Under the pieces are notes generated by a model. That model made no database searches. It was not told where the DNA came from and worked only from the letters and a program-made list of their open reading frames with translations. Below, piece by piece: positions 54,317 to 64,000 of a stretch of 64,000 nt of DNA. Numbering within the stretch: the first letter of the stretch is position 1; every line of letters begins with the position of its first letter. A program made the position numbers and the translations under genes. Origin of the DNA: JASHPR01 sp963739645 (GTDB lineage Bacteria; Actinomycetota; Actinomycetes; Streptosporangiales; Streptosporangiaceae); the NCBI GenBank assembly GCA_963739645.1, contig CAVUBM010000088.1, forward strand, positions 1 through 64,000, given 5' to 3'.

Positions 54317-55976
54317 TCACGCGGAGTTTAGCCGGGCCGCGCGCCGCGCCGCGTAGGCGCCCAGCCCGGCGGCCAGCAGCGCGCCGATCACCACGGCCCG
54401 CAGCAGCGGGCCGGTCCGGGACGACTCGACCGCGCTGGCCAGCAGCACGGTCATCGGGACCACCGCCAGCACCGGCCCCCAGGCGAACCAGAGCAGCACG
54501 GTGACCGCGCCGGTGTTTCCCAGCGGCGTCTCCACCCCGGCGAACAGGTCCGGTGCGAACCGCGGGCGGAACACATTGACCAGCGCGCCGCCGACCAGCA
54601 CGGGAACGGTCACGGCCAGCAGGGCGAGGAACCGCGGAGCCCCGGTGGCCACCGCGAGCGCAGTGGCCGGCACGCCAGCGACCACGAGCAGGACGGCACA
54701 CGGCACGGCCGCATGCCACCAGGCCAGGGACTCGAACTGGAACGGCAGCGCGGCTGAGCGGCGGGTGTCCTCCGCGTCCAGCCTGGCCCCCTCGCAGAGC
54801 CAGGCGGCGGCGAGATAGCCGAGGGCCAGCGCGCTGGCCACCAGAACCAGCGATACCTGCGCGCCGTGACCAGCCACCGCGACCAGGCCCACGGCCAGCA
54901 GGGCCAGGGCCGCCGCGCCCACTACCCGGGACGGTGCCCGGGCCAGCGCGAGCAGGTCCCGCCAGAACAGCACGAGCTCCCGGCGCCGGGGCGGCCGGAG
55001 CTTCAGCCGGGCGCGCCGCGGCCCGGCGGCGCTGCCGTAGGCCAGGGCAGACGCCGCGGGTGTCCATGCTCAGCACCGCCGCGGACATGGCGCCGATGGT
55101 GCGGGCCCTGGCCCGCAGGGCCGCCCCAGGCACGGCGGCGGCCACGTGGTGCGCGCTGGCCAGCGCCACCGCCGCGGCCGCGCCGAGCAGGGCGGTCGCC
55201 ACCGGCCACAGCGACGCGGTGCCGCCGGCCAGGGCGACCATGCCCTGCACGGCCCAGCCCCAGGGGCCGGACCACAGCACGATCCCGGCCAGGACGCCGG
55301 GCAGGTGGCCGAGTGCCGCCCAGGCTGCCAGCCCGGCGAACGCCGCGGCCAGCACGAGCCCGGCCGGGGTTGCCCGGCGCAGCCAGCGCCAGCTGGCCGG
55401 GTACCGCTCGATCAGGCCGGCGGCGCCGGCGGCGAGGGCAAAGAGCAGCGCCGTCGACGCCATCGCGACACCGGCCAGCCGCAGCACGTGACCGGTGCTG
55501 TGGCCACCGAGCCCGAGCGCGACGAGGGCGGCGGCGGGCATGATGCCCACGGCCGCGCCGGCCACCACGGCGAGCGCCGCGGATACGCGGAACCTCGGCC
55601 GCAGCAGCCGGCCGCGGTCGACCGGTGTGTCCAGCAGCCAGTCCACGGTGACCTGAGGCACGGTGACCGGGCCGCGCCAGAGGGCATCGCGCAGCAGCAC
55701 CAGGAAGACCAGGAGGGCCAGAGCGGCCAGCCCGGCGGGCGCGGCGTGCTGCACCTGCGGCGTCTGCGCCGAGGGCAGCGGCGGATGCCGCAGCCGGTGA
55801 ACCGCGCCGGCGATCTGCGAGCCGCCGTAGAAGGCTACGACGAGCGCGATCAGGTAAACCCAGTAGGCCGCGCTCGCGGCCCGTTTCTTGGCATGTCCCC
55901 GGCGCAGCTCCCGCAGCAGGGAGAAGGCCGGCTCGGTGCTGTCCGGGACGGCGATGGCCTCGCGGGCAGCCGTCAC
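54317..55976 (-). CDS. ABC-2-type permease, two membrane halves, one frameshift
   Basis: About 552 residues with some 12 hydrophobic helices. The first half starts at GTG 55976 (GTGA overlap with the upstream ATPase gene) and has a charged ERRGHAKKRA-type loop before TM1 (YWVYLIALVVAFYGGSQIA). The second half runs from SALAYGSAAG through LVLFWRDLLALARAP to the end ARRAARLNSA. A break near 55050 in DTRG separates them. Likely an exporter. Two half-transporters in one chain would match two ATPases. Substrate unknown. Confidence 0.75.
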
Positions 55977-56668
55977 CGGATCGCCGCCAGGGTCTGCTCT
56001 GGTGCCCCTTGCGCGACGACCTCGCCGTCGCTGAGCACTACGACGTGGTCGGCCACCGCGGCGGCGAGCTCGGTGTGGTGGGTCGCGATCAGCACCGCGG
56101 CCCCGGCCCGCTTCTCGGCGCTCAGCAGCCCGGCCAGCCAGCGCCGCGCGGCCGGGTCCAGGCGCTGCTCCGGCTCGTCGAGGACCATCAGCCGGCGCGG
56201 CCGGACCAGCACCGCGGCCAGGTGCAGGGCCTGCGTCTGCCCGCTGGACAGGGAACCGGGCAGCGCGCCGCCGTGATCGCCGAGGCGGCACTCCTGCAGT
56301 GCCGCGTCGACCAGGTCCCCGGCGCCACGGCCAGCGCCGTGCGCGATCGCGACCAGCTGCAGGTGCTCGCGGACCGTGAGGTCCGGGTAGGCGCTGACCA
56401 TGTCACCGACCACCGCGATCTCGGTCCGCACCACGAGATCGTCCTGCGTCAGCGGACGGCCGGCGTAGGCGGCCTGGCCCGTGGTCGGCGTGTCGCGTCC
56501 GGCCGCGATGCGCAGCAGGGTCGACTTGCCCGACCCGTTCACGCCGAGGACGGCGACGCACCCCCCGGCGGCGAGCGTGAGGTCGATCGGGCTCAGCGCG
56601 AGCCGCTCCCCGTAGCGGCGGCTGACCCCGGTCAGGGCGAGCAAGGGAGGCGGTCCGGGCGGCGTCAC
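55973..56668 (-). CDS. ABC transporter ATP-binding protein
   Basis: 231 residues. Walker A GVNGSGKST, signature LSSGQTQ, Walker B LMVLDEPEQRLD, switch His IATHHTEL. Resembles antibiotic/heme exporter ATPases such as CcmA. GTG 56668 has GGTGGA upstream; GTG 56686 is an in-frame alternative with no site. First gene of the operon, divergent from the DUF4262 gene. Confidence 0.83.
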   Translation of the reverse strand: MTPPGPPPLLALTGVSRRYGERLALSPIDLTLAAGGCVAVLGVNGSGKSTLLRIAAGRDTPTTGQAAYAGRPLTQDDLVVRTEIAVVGDMVSAYPDLTVREHLQLVAIAHGAGRGAGDLVDAALQECRLGDHGGALPGSLSSGQTQALHLAAVLVRPRRLMVLDEPEQRLDPAARRWLAGLLSAEKRAGAAVLIATHHTELAAAVADHVVVLSDGEVVAQGAPEQTLAAIR

Positions 56669-56795
56669 GATCAGAGTCCACCACACCGCCTGAGGCGGCG
56701 CGCGGCCCGCTCATCGTCTAGGCCAGGCCGGGCCGCGCGGAACTGTCGGTGCCTCATCGCATAGTGAGAGCAGCCGCTATCGCCAGGAGGCAAAT

Positions 56796-57281
56796 ATGTG
56801 CTGGCAATGCGCCCACCCGGACCGCAAGAGGCTGGACTATCTCGACCACCTGCGCGGTCTCATCACCAAATTCGGCTGGACGGTCCAGGGGGTCGAGCGA
56901 TCGGGACCGCACCCGCCGTGGGCCTACACCGTGGGGCTCACCGCCCACCGCCGGCCGGAGCTGGTCGCGACCGGCATGCCGCTCGTCCGCGCCACCGAAC
57001 TGCTCAACGACGTCGCCGCGCATGCCGTGCACGCCGCCGTGCCCCGGCCGGGCGAGCAGATCCCGCTGCGCGGCGGCCCGGTCATCGAGATCGTGAAGGT
57101 TGCCGAGCCGTCGGCGCACTTGGTCATGGCCGTCCAGATTTACGGGCCCGTGGTGCGGGCCCTGCAGCTGGTGCACGCGGACGACCGGGGCCACTGGCCG
57201 TGGGACGTCGGGTACCGCGGCGTCCGCGGAGGCCAGCCGGTGCTCGGCCTGCGGGCCCGGCCGTCGGCCACTGCAGCGTGA
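56796..57281 (+). CDS. DUF4262 protein
   Basis: 161 residues. N-terminal MCWQCAHPDRKRLDYL with a CxxC, then GWTVQGVERSGPHPPWAYTVGL and the ELVATGMPL motif that mark DUF4262. ATG 56796 follows AGGAGG at 7 bp. Function unknown; family members are common and scattered in actinobacteria. Single gene. Confidence 0.85.
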   Translation: MCWQCAHPDRKRLDYLDHLRGLITKFGWTVQGVERSGPHPPWAYTVGLTAHRRPELVATGMPLVRATELLNDVAAHAVHAAVPRPGEQIPLRGGPVIEIVKVAEPSAHLVMAVQIYGPVVRALQLVHADDRGHWPWDVGYRGVRGGQPVLGLRARPSATAA

Positions 57282-57327
57282 CCGTGCTGCTGCTCCTACA
57301 TTAGTGGTATAGATGTATGATAACTGT

Positions 57328-57545
57328 ATGAGCACTAAGGAACGGCTATCGGCGTCGGTAGATGCCGAGCTGATCGCCGTGGCCCAGGAGGCAGTGGCCC
57401 AGGGGCACGCGGAGAGCGTGAGCGCCTGGGTCAACGAGGCGCTACGCCTCAAGGCCGAGCAGGACCGGCGGCTGGCCAGCCCTGGATGACTTCCTGGCCG
57501 CCTACGAGGCCAGGGGCGATGCGCTCGTGGTGCGCGGCCGCCCGG
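57328..57545 (+). pseudogene. Antitoxin of a VapBC-like pair, frameshifted
   Basis: Ribbon-helix-helix-type antitoxin. Intact part: MSTKERLSASVDAELIAVAQ with EAVAQGHAESVSAWVNEALRLK. A surplus base near 57484 ends the frame at TGA 57488; after it, the expected LDDFLAAYEAR continues in the next frame, then loses similarity. An AT-rich promoter-like patch (GTATAGATGTATGATAACTG) precedes it. ATG 57328. Confidence 0.6.
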
Positions 57546-57581
57546 ATCAGGCCGATGCGCCCGGCGGTGCGGGGCCACGTG

Positions 57582-57950
57582 ATGCTCGGCGGACGCGGGG
57601 CGTTCGTGGCCGTCGAGCGCGGTGACCGTGACGTGGGCGCCGGTGCGGCGCGGCTGGCGGGCCGTCCGCCGGTCACCTGCGGAGGGCGTGGTGGCCAGGT
57701 CTGGCGCGGCGGGCACGGCCGCCAGGCTCTCGTGGCCCGGCTGCTGGCTGGCGTGCTCGTGGTGCCCATCGATGACCGCCTGGGCCGCCGGGCCGGGAGC
57801 CTACTGGGCCGCAGCGGCCAGTCCGACGCGATCGATGCCGCCGTCATCTGCCTGGCCGCCGATGGCGATGACATCCTCACCTCCGACCCAGGCGAGGTGC
57901 GCGAGCTGGCCGAAGCGGCCGACATCCACGTCGACCTCATCCCCGTCTAG
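57582..57950 (+). pseudogene. PIN-domain toxin of a VapBC-like pair, probably decayed
   Basis: About 122 codons. Recognisable ends: AFVAVERGDRDVGA near the N-terminus and VVPIDDRLGRRAGSLLGRSGQSDAIDAAVICLAADGDDILTSDPGE at the C-terminus (shown here only to key residues DD, SDAIDA and TSDP). The first catalytic Asp should sit just before AFVAVERG, but the frame reads GGRG there; compensating indels could restore LGDAGAF. The middle (VTCGGRGGQVWRGG) is also disturbed. PIN toxins cleave RNA; this copy is probably inactive as read. Confidence 0.6.
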
Positions 57951-57964
57951 CTGAGAGGGCGCAG

Positions 57965-58507
57965 ATGACGATGCCGATGGTCGTGCCGCAGCTCTCGGTC
58001 CGGCGGGGCCGTGCGGCTATCGAGTTCTACCAGGCCGCCTTCGGCGCGGTGGAGGACTACCGGGTCGGCGGCACCGACACCCACGAGGCCGTGGTGGCGC
58101 AGCTCTCCGTCGGCGGCGCGACGTTCTGGGTCGCCGACGAATCCCCGGCCCATGAGAACTTCAGCCCGGAGACGGTCGGCGGCGGGACCACCCGGATGCT
58201 GCTCATCGTGGAGGACCCGGCCGCCGTGGTGCAGCGCGCGGTGGCGGCCGGCGCCCGCGAGGTCCGGCCGGTGCGCGCGGAACACCGCTGGCTGCTGGGC
58301 CGGATCGAGGACCCGTTCGGTCACCACTGGGAGATCGGCAAGCCGCTGATTCCCGTGGCCGCCGGAAGACGGCGGGCACGGGCCAGGCCGCAGCGGCGGC
58401 ACCGGCTAGGCCAGCGCGGGAGCCCGGCGCACCTGCAGCCGAGCCGCAACCGGCTGCCACCCGGCTCTTACTTACCGTCGGGTTACGCTTCCTTTACCGT
58501 TTCTTGA
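57965..58507 (+). CDS. VOC/PhnB-family protein with basic C-terminal tail
   Basis: 180 residues. First 125 match the PhnB-like glyoxalase fold: AAIEFYQAAFGAVEDYRVGG, TFWVADESPAHENFSP and the end DPFGHHWEIGKPL. The last 50 residues (GRRRARARPQRRHRLG onward) are arginine-rich and unlike the family, so either the true stop has been lost by an indel near 58360 or the tail is an extension. ATG 57965 follows GAGAGGG. 15 bp after the toxin gene. Confidence 0.75.
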   Translation: MTMPMVVPQLSVRRGRAAIEFYQAAFGAVEDYRVGGTDTHEAVVAQLSVGGATFWVADESPAHENFSPETVGGGTTRMLLIVEDPAAVVQRAVAAGAREVRPVRAEHRWLLGRIEDPFGHHWEIGKPLIPVAAGRRRARARPQRRHRLGQRGSPAHLQPSRNRLPPGSYLPSGYASFTVS

Positions 58508-58880
58508 CCAGCCATCCGGCCGAGGACTACTGAGGGAAGCAGGTCGCTGGCGGGTGCGCGAGCGGCTGTACTCGCCGAGGCATGAACTCGGCCGCAGTGG
58601 CACATGGTCCGGTCGGCGAAAGTGCTGGCCAGGCGACGAGGGGCGTGTCGGCGGAAGCCTGCAGGGGTATGCCGGCTGGCTAATTTCAGCAGGCTTCCGG
58701 GGGGTTCACATGCCGTTGTCAGCAGGAGTCAATCCGGTTATCCCGGCTCAGTGCCCGAGTGCCGGCCGCATGTATCAGCCGTGCCCGCCGTGCTCTAGCC
58801 GCCTCAAGCGTACGTTGCCCCGTCGAGCCGCTGGCCGGCACCAGACGGTCGTGAACGCACCGGCCGGGAGCGCCGGGCGC
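58508..58880. other. Intergenic stretch, nothing clear
   Basis: 373 bp between the VOC gene and the patatin-like gene. I see no frame with family similarity, no repeat and no convincing terminator. It must hold the promoter of the phospholipase gene. Confidence 0.5.
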
Positions 58881-61557
58881 ATGGATCAAGGGCCAGCCGA
58901 CGTAACAGCACTGGCGAAACGGAGGCGGGGGAGATGGAGTCTTCAAGAGTTTAGGGAGTTCACGCAGGCACCGGACAGCCCGGCGAGCGGATCCGCAGGC
59001 CAGATCAGGCCCGCGGGCGGCGACGGGCACGGGACCCGGCGGAACGGGACTGGGCCATCTGCTGCTCGGGCGGCGGCATCCGGTCCGCCGCCTACTGCCT
59101 GGGGGCCCTGCAGAGCCTGGACCAGGGCGGGCTGTTCGCCAAGGTCAAATGGATCCTTGGCGTATCGGGCGGGAGCTATATCGCGAGCTCCCGCGCGCTC
59201 GTGGCGAGCAATCTTGCTGACGGGGACACAGCCGCACGCGTACGCGCCCGGCACCGCCGGAGGAGCGCAACCTCCGTTACGACACCCGCTACATCGCGCC
59301 CAACGGGCCGATCCTGCTGATCGGTGTCCTCTCGCTGCTCCTCGGGGCGATCTGCACGTTCGTTATCGCGCTGGCCCCGCTGTACGCGGTGGCGCACGCC
59401 TGGGGCTGGCTGCTGCGCTGGCACGGGCATTCTGGTCCCGTCCGGGCCGCACGGCGATGACCGCCGCGGTCACCGGGCATGAGCTGGTGGCTGTGGCCAG
59501 CCATCGCGGCCGGGATCCTGCTCATCGCGTTCCTCTTCTGGTGGGGCGACGCTGCGAGCCGAGCGGCACAAGGCCAAGGGGCCGCTGCCCTGGCTGAGAG
59601 CCGGACAGCCGCGATCGCGGGGCCGACCGGGCCTGGCTGGTGAGCCTGGTCGCCACGCTCGCCGCCGGGCTGGCCCTGGCCATGCTCGCCGCCCCGCTCG
59701 CTGATCTCGTGGCTGACCAGCAGCACCGGATCGCTGGGCACGATCACGCACTTCGTGGGCTTCGGCGGCAAGCCGACCTGGTCGATCTCGGCGCTGGCGG
59801 CGCTGATCGCCGCGGTGACCGCGGTGGCCAGGTACTCCAGGACCGGGCTGGCCAAGTGGACCGCGACCACGACCGCCGCCAAGGGCAACAGCGCGGCCGC
59901 GCCGAGCCGGGCTTTATCGCGCCAGCTGCTGACCCGGATCCGGCAGCTGCTGCTGCCCTGGCTGGCCAGTGCCGTGGTCGTGCTGCTCGGCGCGGTCCTG
60001 GTGCTGCTGTGGATCAGCGACGGCGCCCGGGCCGGGTACTCCGCCGGCCAGCTGCTGCCGGTCCTGCGTCGCGCTGGTCGTGACGCTGTCTGACGCGGGC
60101 CGTCGTGAACGTCAACCGCCTGTCCATGCACGACTTCTACCGGTGGCGGCTGGCCGACGCCTTCGCCGTCACCCGGGAGGCGGCCGAGGCGGACGCGGCC
60201 GGGACGGCCCGGGACAAGGTACGCGAGCTGTTCGCCGAGGCCATCGGCCACCCGGCTGTCCGAGCTGACCTGCCACAAGACCGATCCGGGCCTGGTCATC
60301 TGCGGGACCGCCAACATCAACGCGGTCCGGCAGGTACCCCCCGGGCAGGGCGGGTTCTGCATCACGTTCGACCCGGAGAACGTGATCCTGCACCGGGAGA
60401 TGGGCCTGGGGCCCGAGCGGTCCAGGGCCCGGACGTCGGACTACGAGGCCCTCGTCGGACACCGCCGGGCGACCCTGTTCGACGTCTCCGCGATCAGCGG
60501 GGCCGCGGTCTCGCCGCTGATGGGCTCCGCGACCCGGCACGCCTACCGGCTCCTGTTCACCGCGACCAACGTCCGTCTCGGTGTGTGGCTGCCGCACCCG
60601 AATGTGGTCCGGGACGCCCGCAGGTGGATGGACTTCGAGGAGCGCCAGACCGGCAAGGACACGCCGACTCCTGGCGGGCACGGCACCCGCTGCTGCTGCT
60701 GGCGTGGTACCTGCTGCCGCACCGAGCTCTGGTACCGCGGACCTGGCGCCGCAAGCGTGCCCGCAGCGCACGCCGACAGGAGGCGGGAGGCTCGGCTGGG
60801 CCCACGTGCTCGAGCTCAGGCTCGCCGAAGAAACGCGGCGCGCTGTGGTACCGGCTCCTGCAGCCGACGCTCGGGCTGCTGTGGGCCGAGGCGGCCGGGC
60901 AGCTGAGCTACCGCGCCACCTGGATGTACGTCACCGACGGCGGCCATTACGACAACCTCGGCCTGGTCGAGGCGCTGCGCCGCGGGGCCAGCAACATCCT
61001 GGTGCTCGACGCCTCGGGCGACAAGGCGGACACGTGGTTCACCCTCGGCGGTGCCATCGCGCTGGCCAGGTCCGACGCGGGCGTGGAGATCCAGCTCGAC
61101 CCGACCGACGATGGTCCAGGGCGGGCGCAAGCCTGGCCCCGGGCCAGGTGTGCGCCCCTGGGCGCACGGCACCTTCCGCCGGCGCCAGGTCGCACGGAGC
61201 CGCCGAAACCGAGCCGCAGGATGCGAGCCGCTCGACCCGAGCCGCCGGACCGGAACCGGCCCAGAGCTGCCGGAGCAGGGGGAGATCTGGGTCTGCAAGC
61301 TCGGCTGGTGGACGGGCGCGCCGTGGGACGTCCGGGCCTACGCCAGGCATCACCCCACCTACCCCTGCGACCCCACGCTGGAGCAGCTGTACGACGCCAA
61401 CGAGTTCAGCGCCTACCAGGAACTCGGCGCGGCCACGGTCCGCGACGCGGCCACGCCGCCGCCTGCCGCCCCGGGCAAGCCGCCGTTCGCCGCCCCCGCT
61501 GCCGCTGCAGCTTCGGCGGGCCCGCCACGAACGGGGACGCTCCGTCCTCGGCCGTGA
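58881..61557 (+). pseudogene. Membrane patatin-like phospholipase, many frameshifts
   Basis: Pieces in changing frames form one long protein of about 880 residues. Oxyanion/GGGxR region CCSGGGIRSAAYCLGALQSL (near 59070) and nucleophile Ser in ILGVSGGSYIASS (near 59170); then at least four hydrophobic helices (PILLIGVLSLLLGAICTFVI; MSWWLWPAIAAGILLIAFLF; ASAVVVLLGAVLVLLWI), FYRWRLADAFAVTREAAE, and the catalytic Asp in MYVTDGGHYDNLGLVEALRRG (near 60940). The end is EFSAYQELGAATVRDA plus a proline/alanine tail. Breaks near 59010, 59245, 59430, 59550, 59735, 60075, 60255, 60665, 60780 and 61105. ATG 58881 is a tentative start. Confidence 0.75.
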
Positions 61558-61598
61558 CCGGAGCCCAGGGACCGGTCGTGCGCGGTGAGGAGGACGAC

Positions 61599-63318
61599 AT
61601 GAGGGTCTACGAGGCCATCGTCAAAGGACTGGAAAGCATCGGGGTCACGGCCGCCTTCGGCGGCGCCGGGGAGAACGCCGCCGGCCTGATGATCGCGCTG
61701 AAGCACTCGGAACAGATCCGCCCGGTGATCGCCCGGCACGAGCAGGCCGCGTCGTTCATGGCCTGCGGCCACGCGATGTACACCGACCAGCTCGGCGTCT
61801 GCTTCGCCACGGCCGGGCCCGGGGCGTTCAACCTGTTCTCCGGGCTCGCGGTCGCGATGTCCGACTCCTACCCGGTCCTGGCCATCTCGGGCTACTCGTC
61901 GCTGGACTGGCAGGGCCGGGGGTCGCTCAACGAGACCTCCGGGCTCAACCGCACGCCGGACTCGCAGGCGATGTTCGAGGCCACCACCAAGGGGTCCTTC
62001 CTGCTCACGAACATCGCCGACACGTGCGACACGCTTGAGCGAGCGGTCAACCTCGCGTTCGAGGGACGGCCAGGCCCGGTGCACATCCACGTGCCGGAGA
62101 ACCTCACCGAGCACGGCCTCGAGGTGCAGAACTACCGCGACATCCGGCTCAACGTGGCGCCGGTCCGGCCCGACCCGGGACGGGTGGAGGAGATCGCCGC
62201 CGTGCTGGCCGAGGCGATCGGCCGGGGCGAGCCCATCGTCGCGCTGGCCGGGTTCGGCGCCATCCGCAGCGGCGCCGGCGACCAGGTGCGGCGCCTGATC
62301 GAGCGGTTCCAGATCCCGCTGATCACCACCCTGGACGGCAAGGGCATCGTGCCCGAGGGCCACCCGCTGTGCGTCGGCGTGTTCGGCGACAGCGGCCACT
62401 CCAGCGCGTGGAAGGCGTTCCGCGAGGCCAAGGTGGTGCTGGGCATCGGGAACGCGCTGAACCAGCACGCGACGTTCAACTACCACGACGGCCTGTTCGA
62501 CGGCAAAGTGCACATCCGGATCAACATCTCGGACACCGAGATCAGCAAGCTGAAGGACGTCTACCCGGCCGACTACGCCCTGGTCTCGGACGCGCGGCCC
62601 GCGGTCGCGGCGCTGATCGACGCGCTGGAACCGAAGGTGGGCGACGTCAAGCCCGGCGCACCCCGACGGCCAGGACTACGAGGCCAGGCGCATCATCGAC
62701 GTGACCGGCCAGATCCACCCCGGCCGGATGGCCCAGTCGATCGGCCGGATGCTGCCTCCCGGCGCCGTCCTGCTCGCCGACGCCGGCGCGCACCTGGCCT
62801 GGCTGGGCTACTACGTGGAGCTGGAGGACGGCCAGAACTTCCGCAAGGCCGGCGAGTTCGGGCCGATGGCCGGGCACGTGAACGGCGCCCTGGGGCTGAA
62901 GCTCGCGCACCCGGACCGGACCGTCGTCGTCGGGTGCGGGGACGGCTGCTACTCGCTGTCCGGCTTCGAGCTGATGACCGCGGTCCAGTACCAGATCCCG
63001 GTCATCTGGGTCGTCTTCGACGACGAGGAATTCAAGCTCATCAAGCTCTATCAGCTGACGGCCTACCACGAGACCGGCCTGGTCGAGTTCACCAACCCGG
63101 ACCTCGCCGCCTACGCCCGCGCGTGCGGGGCGGACGGCTACCGGGTGGACACGCTCGAGGACTTCGAGCAGGCGTTCGCCGCCGCGCTCGCCTCGGACCG
63201 GCCGACGGTCATCGACGCCAAGATCACCCGGTGGGCGGTGCCGCACTACAGCCCGTCTCCCGACGGGGTCATCGCCGGGCTCGTCGAGACCATCGAGGAG
63301 AGGTTGCGGACCAGATGA
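61599..63318 (+). CDS. ThDP-dependent enzyme (acetolactate synthase/pyruvate oxidase-like), one frameshift
   Basis: About 572 residues with PYR, middle and PP domains. Cofactor-activating Glu in IARHEQAASFM (about residue 49). ThDP/Mg motif VVVGCGDGCYSLSGFEL is followed by VVFDDEEFKLIK, so Asp-Asp stands where Asn is usual in the GDG-x-NN motif. Frame breaks near 62652 (KPGAHPDGQDYEAR after removing one G). ATG 61599 follows GGTGAGGAGG. Lies 41 bp after the phospholipase gene. Could be a decarboxylase, lyase or oxidase; the substrate is not readable. Confidence 0.8.
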
Positions 63319-63351
63319 TCAGGAATCTGCCGTTACGCCATAACTGCCGGG

Positions 63352-64000
63352 GTGCTCGAGACGCCCGTCCGGGGAGCCAGCCCGCCGGGCCCGTGGGCCG
63401 AGACCATGGCCGGGGGCAGCCCCGAGGCCGAGCGGCTCGAGTTCGACCGGCTGGCGCGCGACATCATGCTGGTCCAGCTGAAGAACGCAGAAGACGGCCA
63501 GCGCGCACGGCGTCCCGCACCCGGTCGACCGGACGGTCCACGCCAAGCCGACCCTCGCCGTCCGACCGGGCCGAGCTGACCTTCCTGGACCTGCCCGAGG
63601 ATCTCCGGGCCGGGTTTCGCCCAGCCCGGCCGCACGTACCCGGCGGTGGTCAGGTTCTCCAACGCGTCCGGCACCGGCCAGCCCGACACCAAGCCCGACC
63701 TGCGCGGGATGGCGGTGCGCGTCCAGGTGTCGCCCGAGGAGTCGCACGACCTGCTGGCCACCAACTTCCCGGTCTCGCACGCGCGCAACGCCCGCCAGTT
63801 CGTGGAGTTCCTCAAGGCGACCACCGGCAGCCCGGCTCGTCCAAGGCGCTGGGGATGCTCCGGCTGATCTGGCTGTACGGCCTGCGGGAGACCTGGCGGA
63901 TGCTGAAGAACGTCCTGACCGGGCGCAGCCGGACGGTGAGCAGCGTGGCCACGGAGACGTACTGGAGCCGCGGCGCGTACCGGTGGGGGCCGGCCCTGGC
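63352..64000 (+). pseudogene. Catalase-family protein, frameshifted and cut by window end
   Basis: Starts about GTG 63352 (MLETPVRGASPPGPWAET) and leaves the window. The haem-catalase fold signature is AVVRFSNASGTGQPDTKPDL with RGMAVRVQV and FPVSHARNARQFVEFLKATT. Frame shifts lie near 63490, 63575, 63615 and 63833; the last part (LIWLYGLRETWRMLKNVLTG and SVATETYWSRGAYRWG) is in another frame. It resembles the small catalase-related proteins lacking the C-terminal flavodoxin-like domain. Activity cannot be judged from this fragment. Confidence 0.68.

Noticed and set aside
1..64000. tRNA, rRNA, transposase, integrase or prophage genes
   Set aside because: I looked on both strands and saw no cloverleaf, no rRNA stretch and no transposase or integrase motif.

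Overview
The window is very GC-rich, uses GTG and TTG starts freely, has purine-rich ribosome binding sites and carries F420-type, P450 and short-chain dehydrogenase (SDR) families in high density. This points to the chromosome of a soil-type actinomycete with a large catabolic repertoire. I cannot name the genus. No rRNA, tRNA, CRISPR array, insertion sequence or prophage is visible. Many genes carry +1/-1 frameshifts, and these are dense at about 25.9-28.9 kb and 59.0-61.3 kb. They look more like local sequence error than biological decay.

Layout. 0-8.4 kb: truncated sensor histidine kinase, PRC-barrel protein, secreted family 2 glycosidase, metallo-beta-lactamase-fold hydrolase, ATP-grasp protein and an XRE regulator with a perfect palindrome in front of it. 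8.4-14.6 kb: LLM oxidoreductase, a homoprotocatechuate meta-cleavage operon (hpaE-hpaD-FAH isomerase), an acetoacetate-decarboxylase-family protein and a TlyA-like methyltransferase. 14.9-29.1 kb: a large catabolic cluster of five SDRs, aldose epimerase, VOC protein, acetoacetate-decarboxylase-like protein, GntR/FCD regulator, 2-hydroxyacid dehydrogenase, APC permease, M24 peptidase and a binding-protein-dependent ABC importer. Its promoters share the palindrome AYGCTATAGCRT. 29.3-37.5 kb: glutamine-synthetase-like ligase, P450 tail remnant, AlkZ-like protein, second APC permease, amidohydrolase, PPK2 and a P450. Several of these promoters carry a second palindrome, CGTTTG-N4-CAAACG, which also lies in front of hpaE and the first decarboxylase-like gene.

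37.5-53.4 kb: amidotransferase, MarR regulator, membrane glycosyltransferase, cation antiporter, an SDR/PLP-decarboxylase/amidase group in which the amidase lacks its catalytic cysteine, alpha/beta hydrolase, second 2-hydroxyacid dehydrogenase, alditol-oxidase-like flavoprotein, DUF72 protein, type II NADH dehydrogenase, pirin and a lipoprotein. 53.5-64 kb: ABC exporter with two ATPases, DUF4262 protein, a decaying toxin-antitoxin pair, VOC protein, a membrane-anchored patatin-like phospholipase (heavily frameshifted), a ThDP-dependent enzyme and the start of a catalase-family gene.

The strongest unexplained signals are the two operator families. They suggest two regulons: one probably run by the GntR protein at 18.7 kb, the other by a regulator I cannot identify. 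The second ties aromatic-acid cleavage to the glutamine-synthetase-like gene, the amidohydrolase and the P450.
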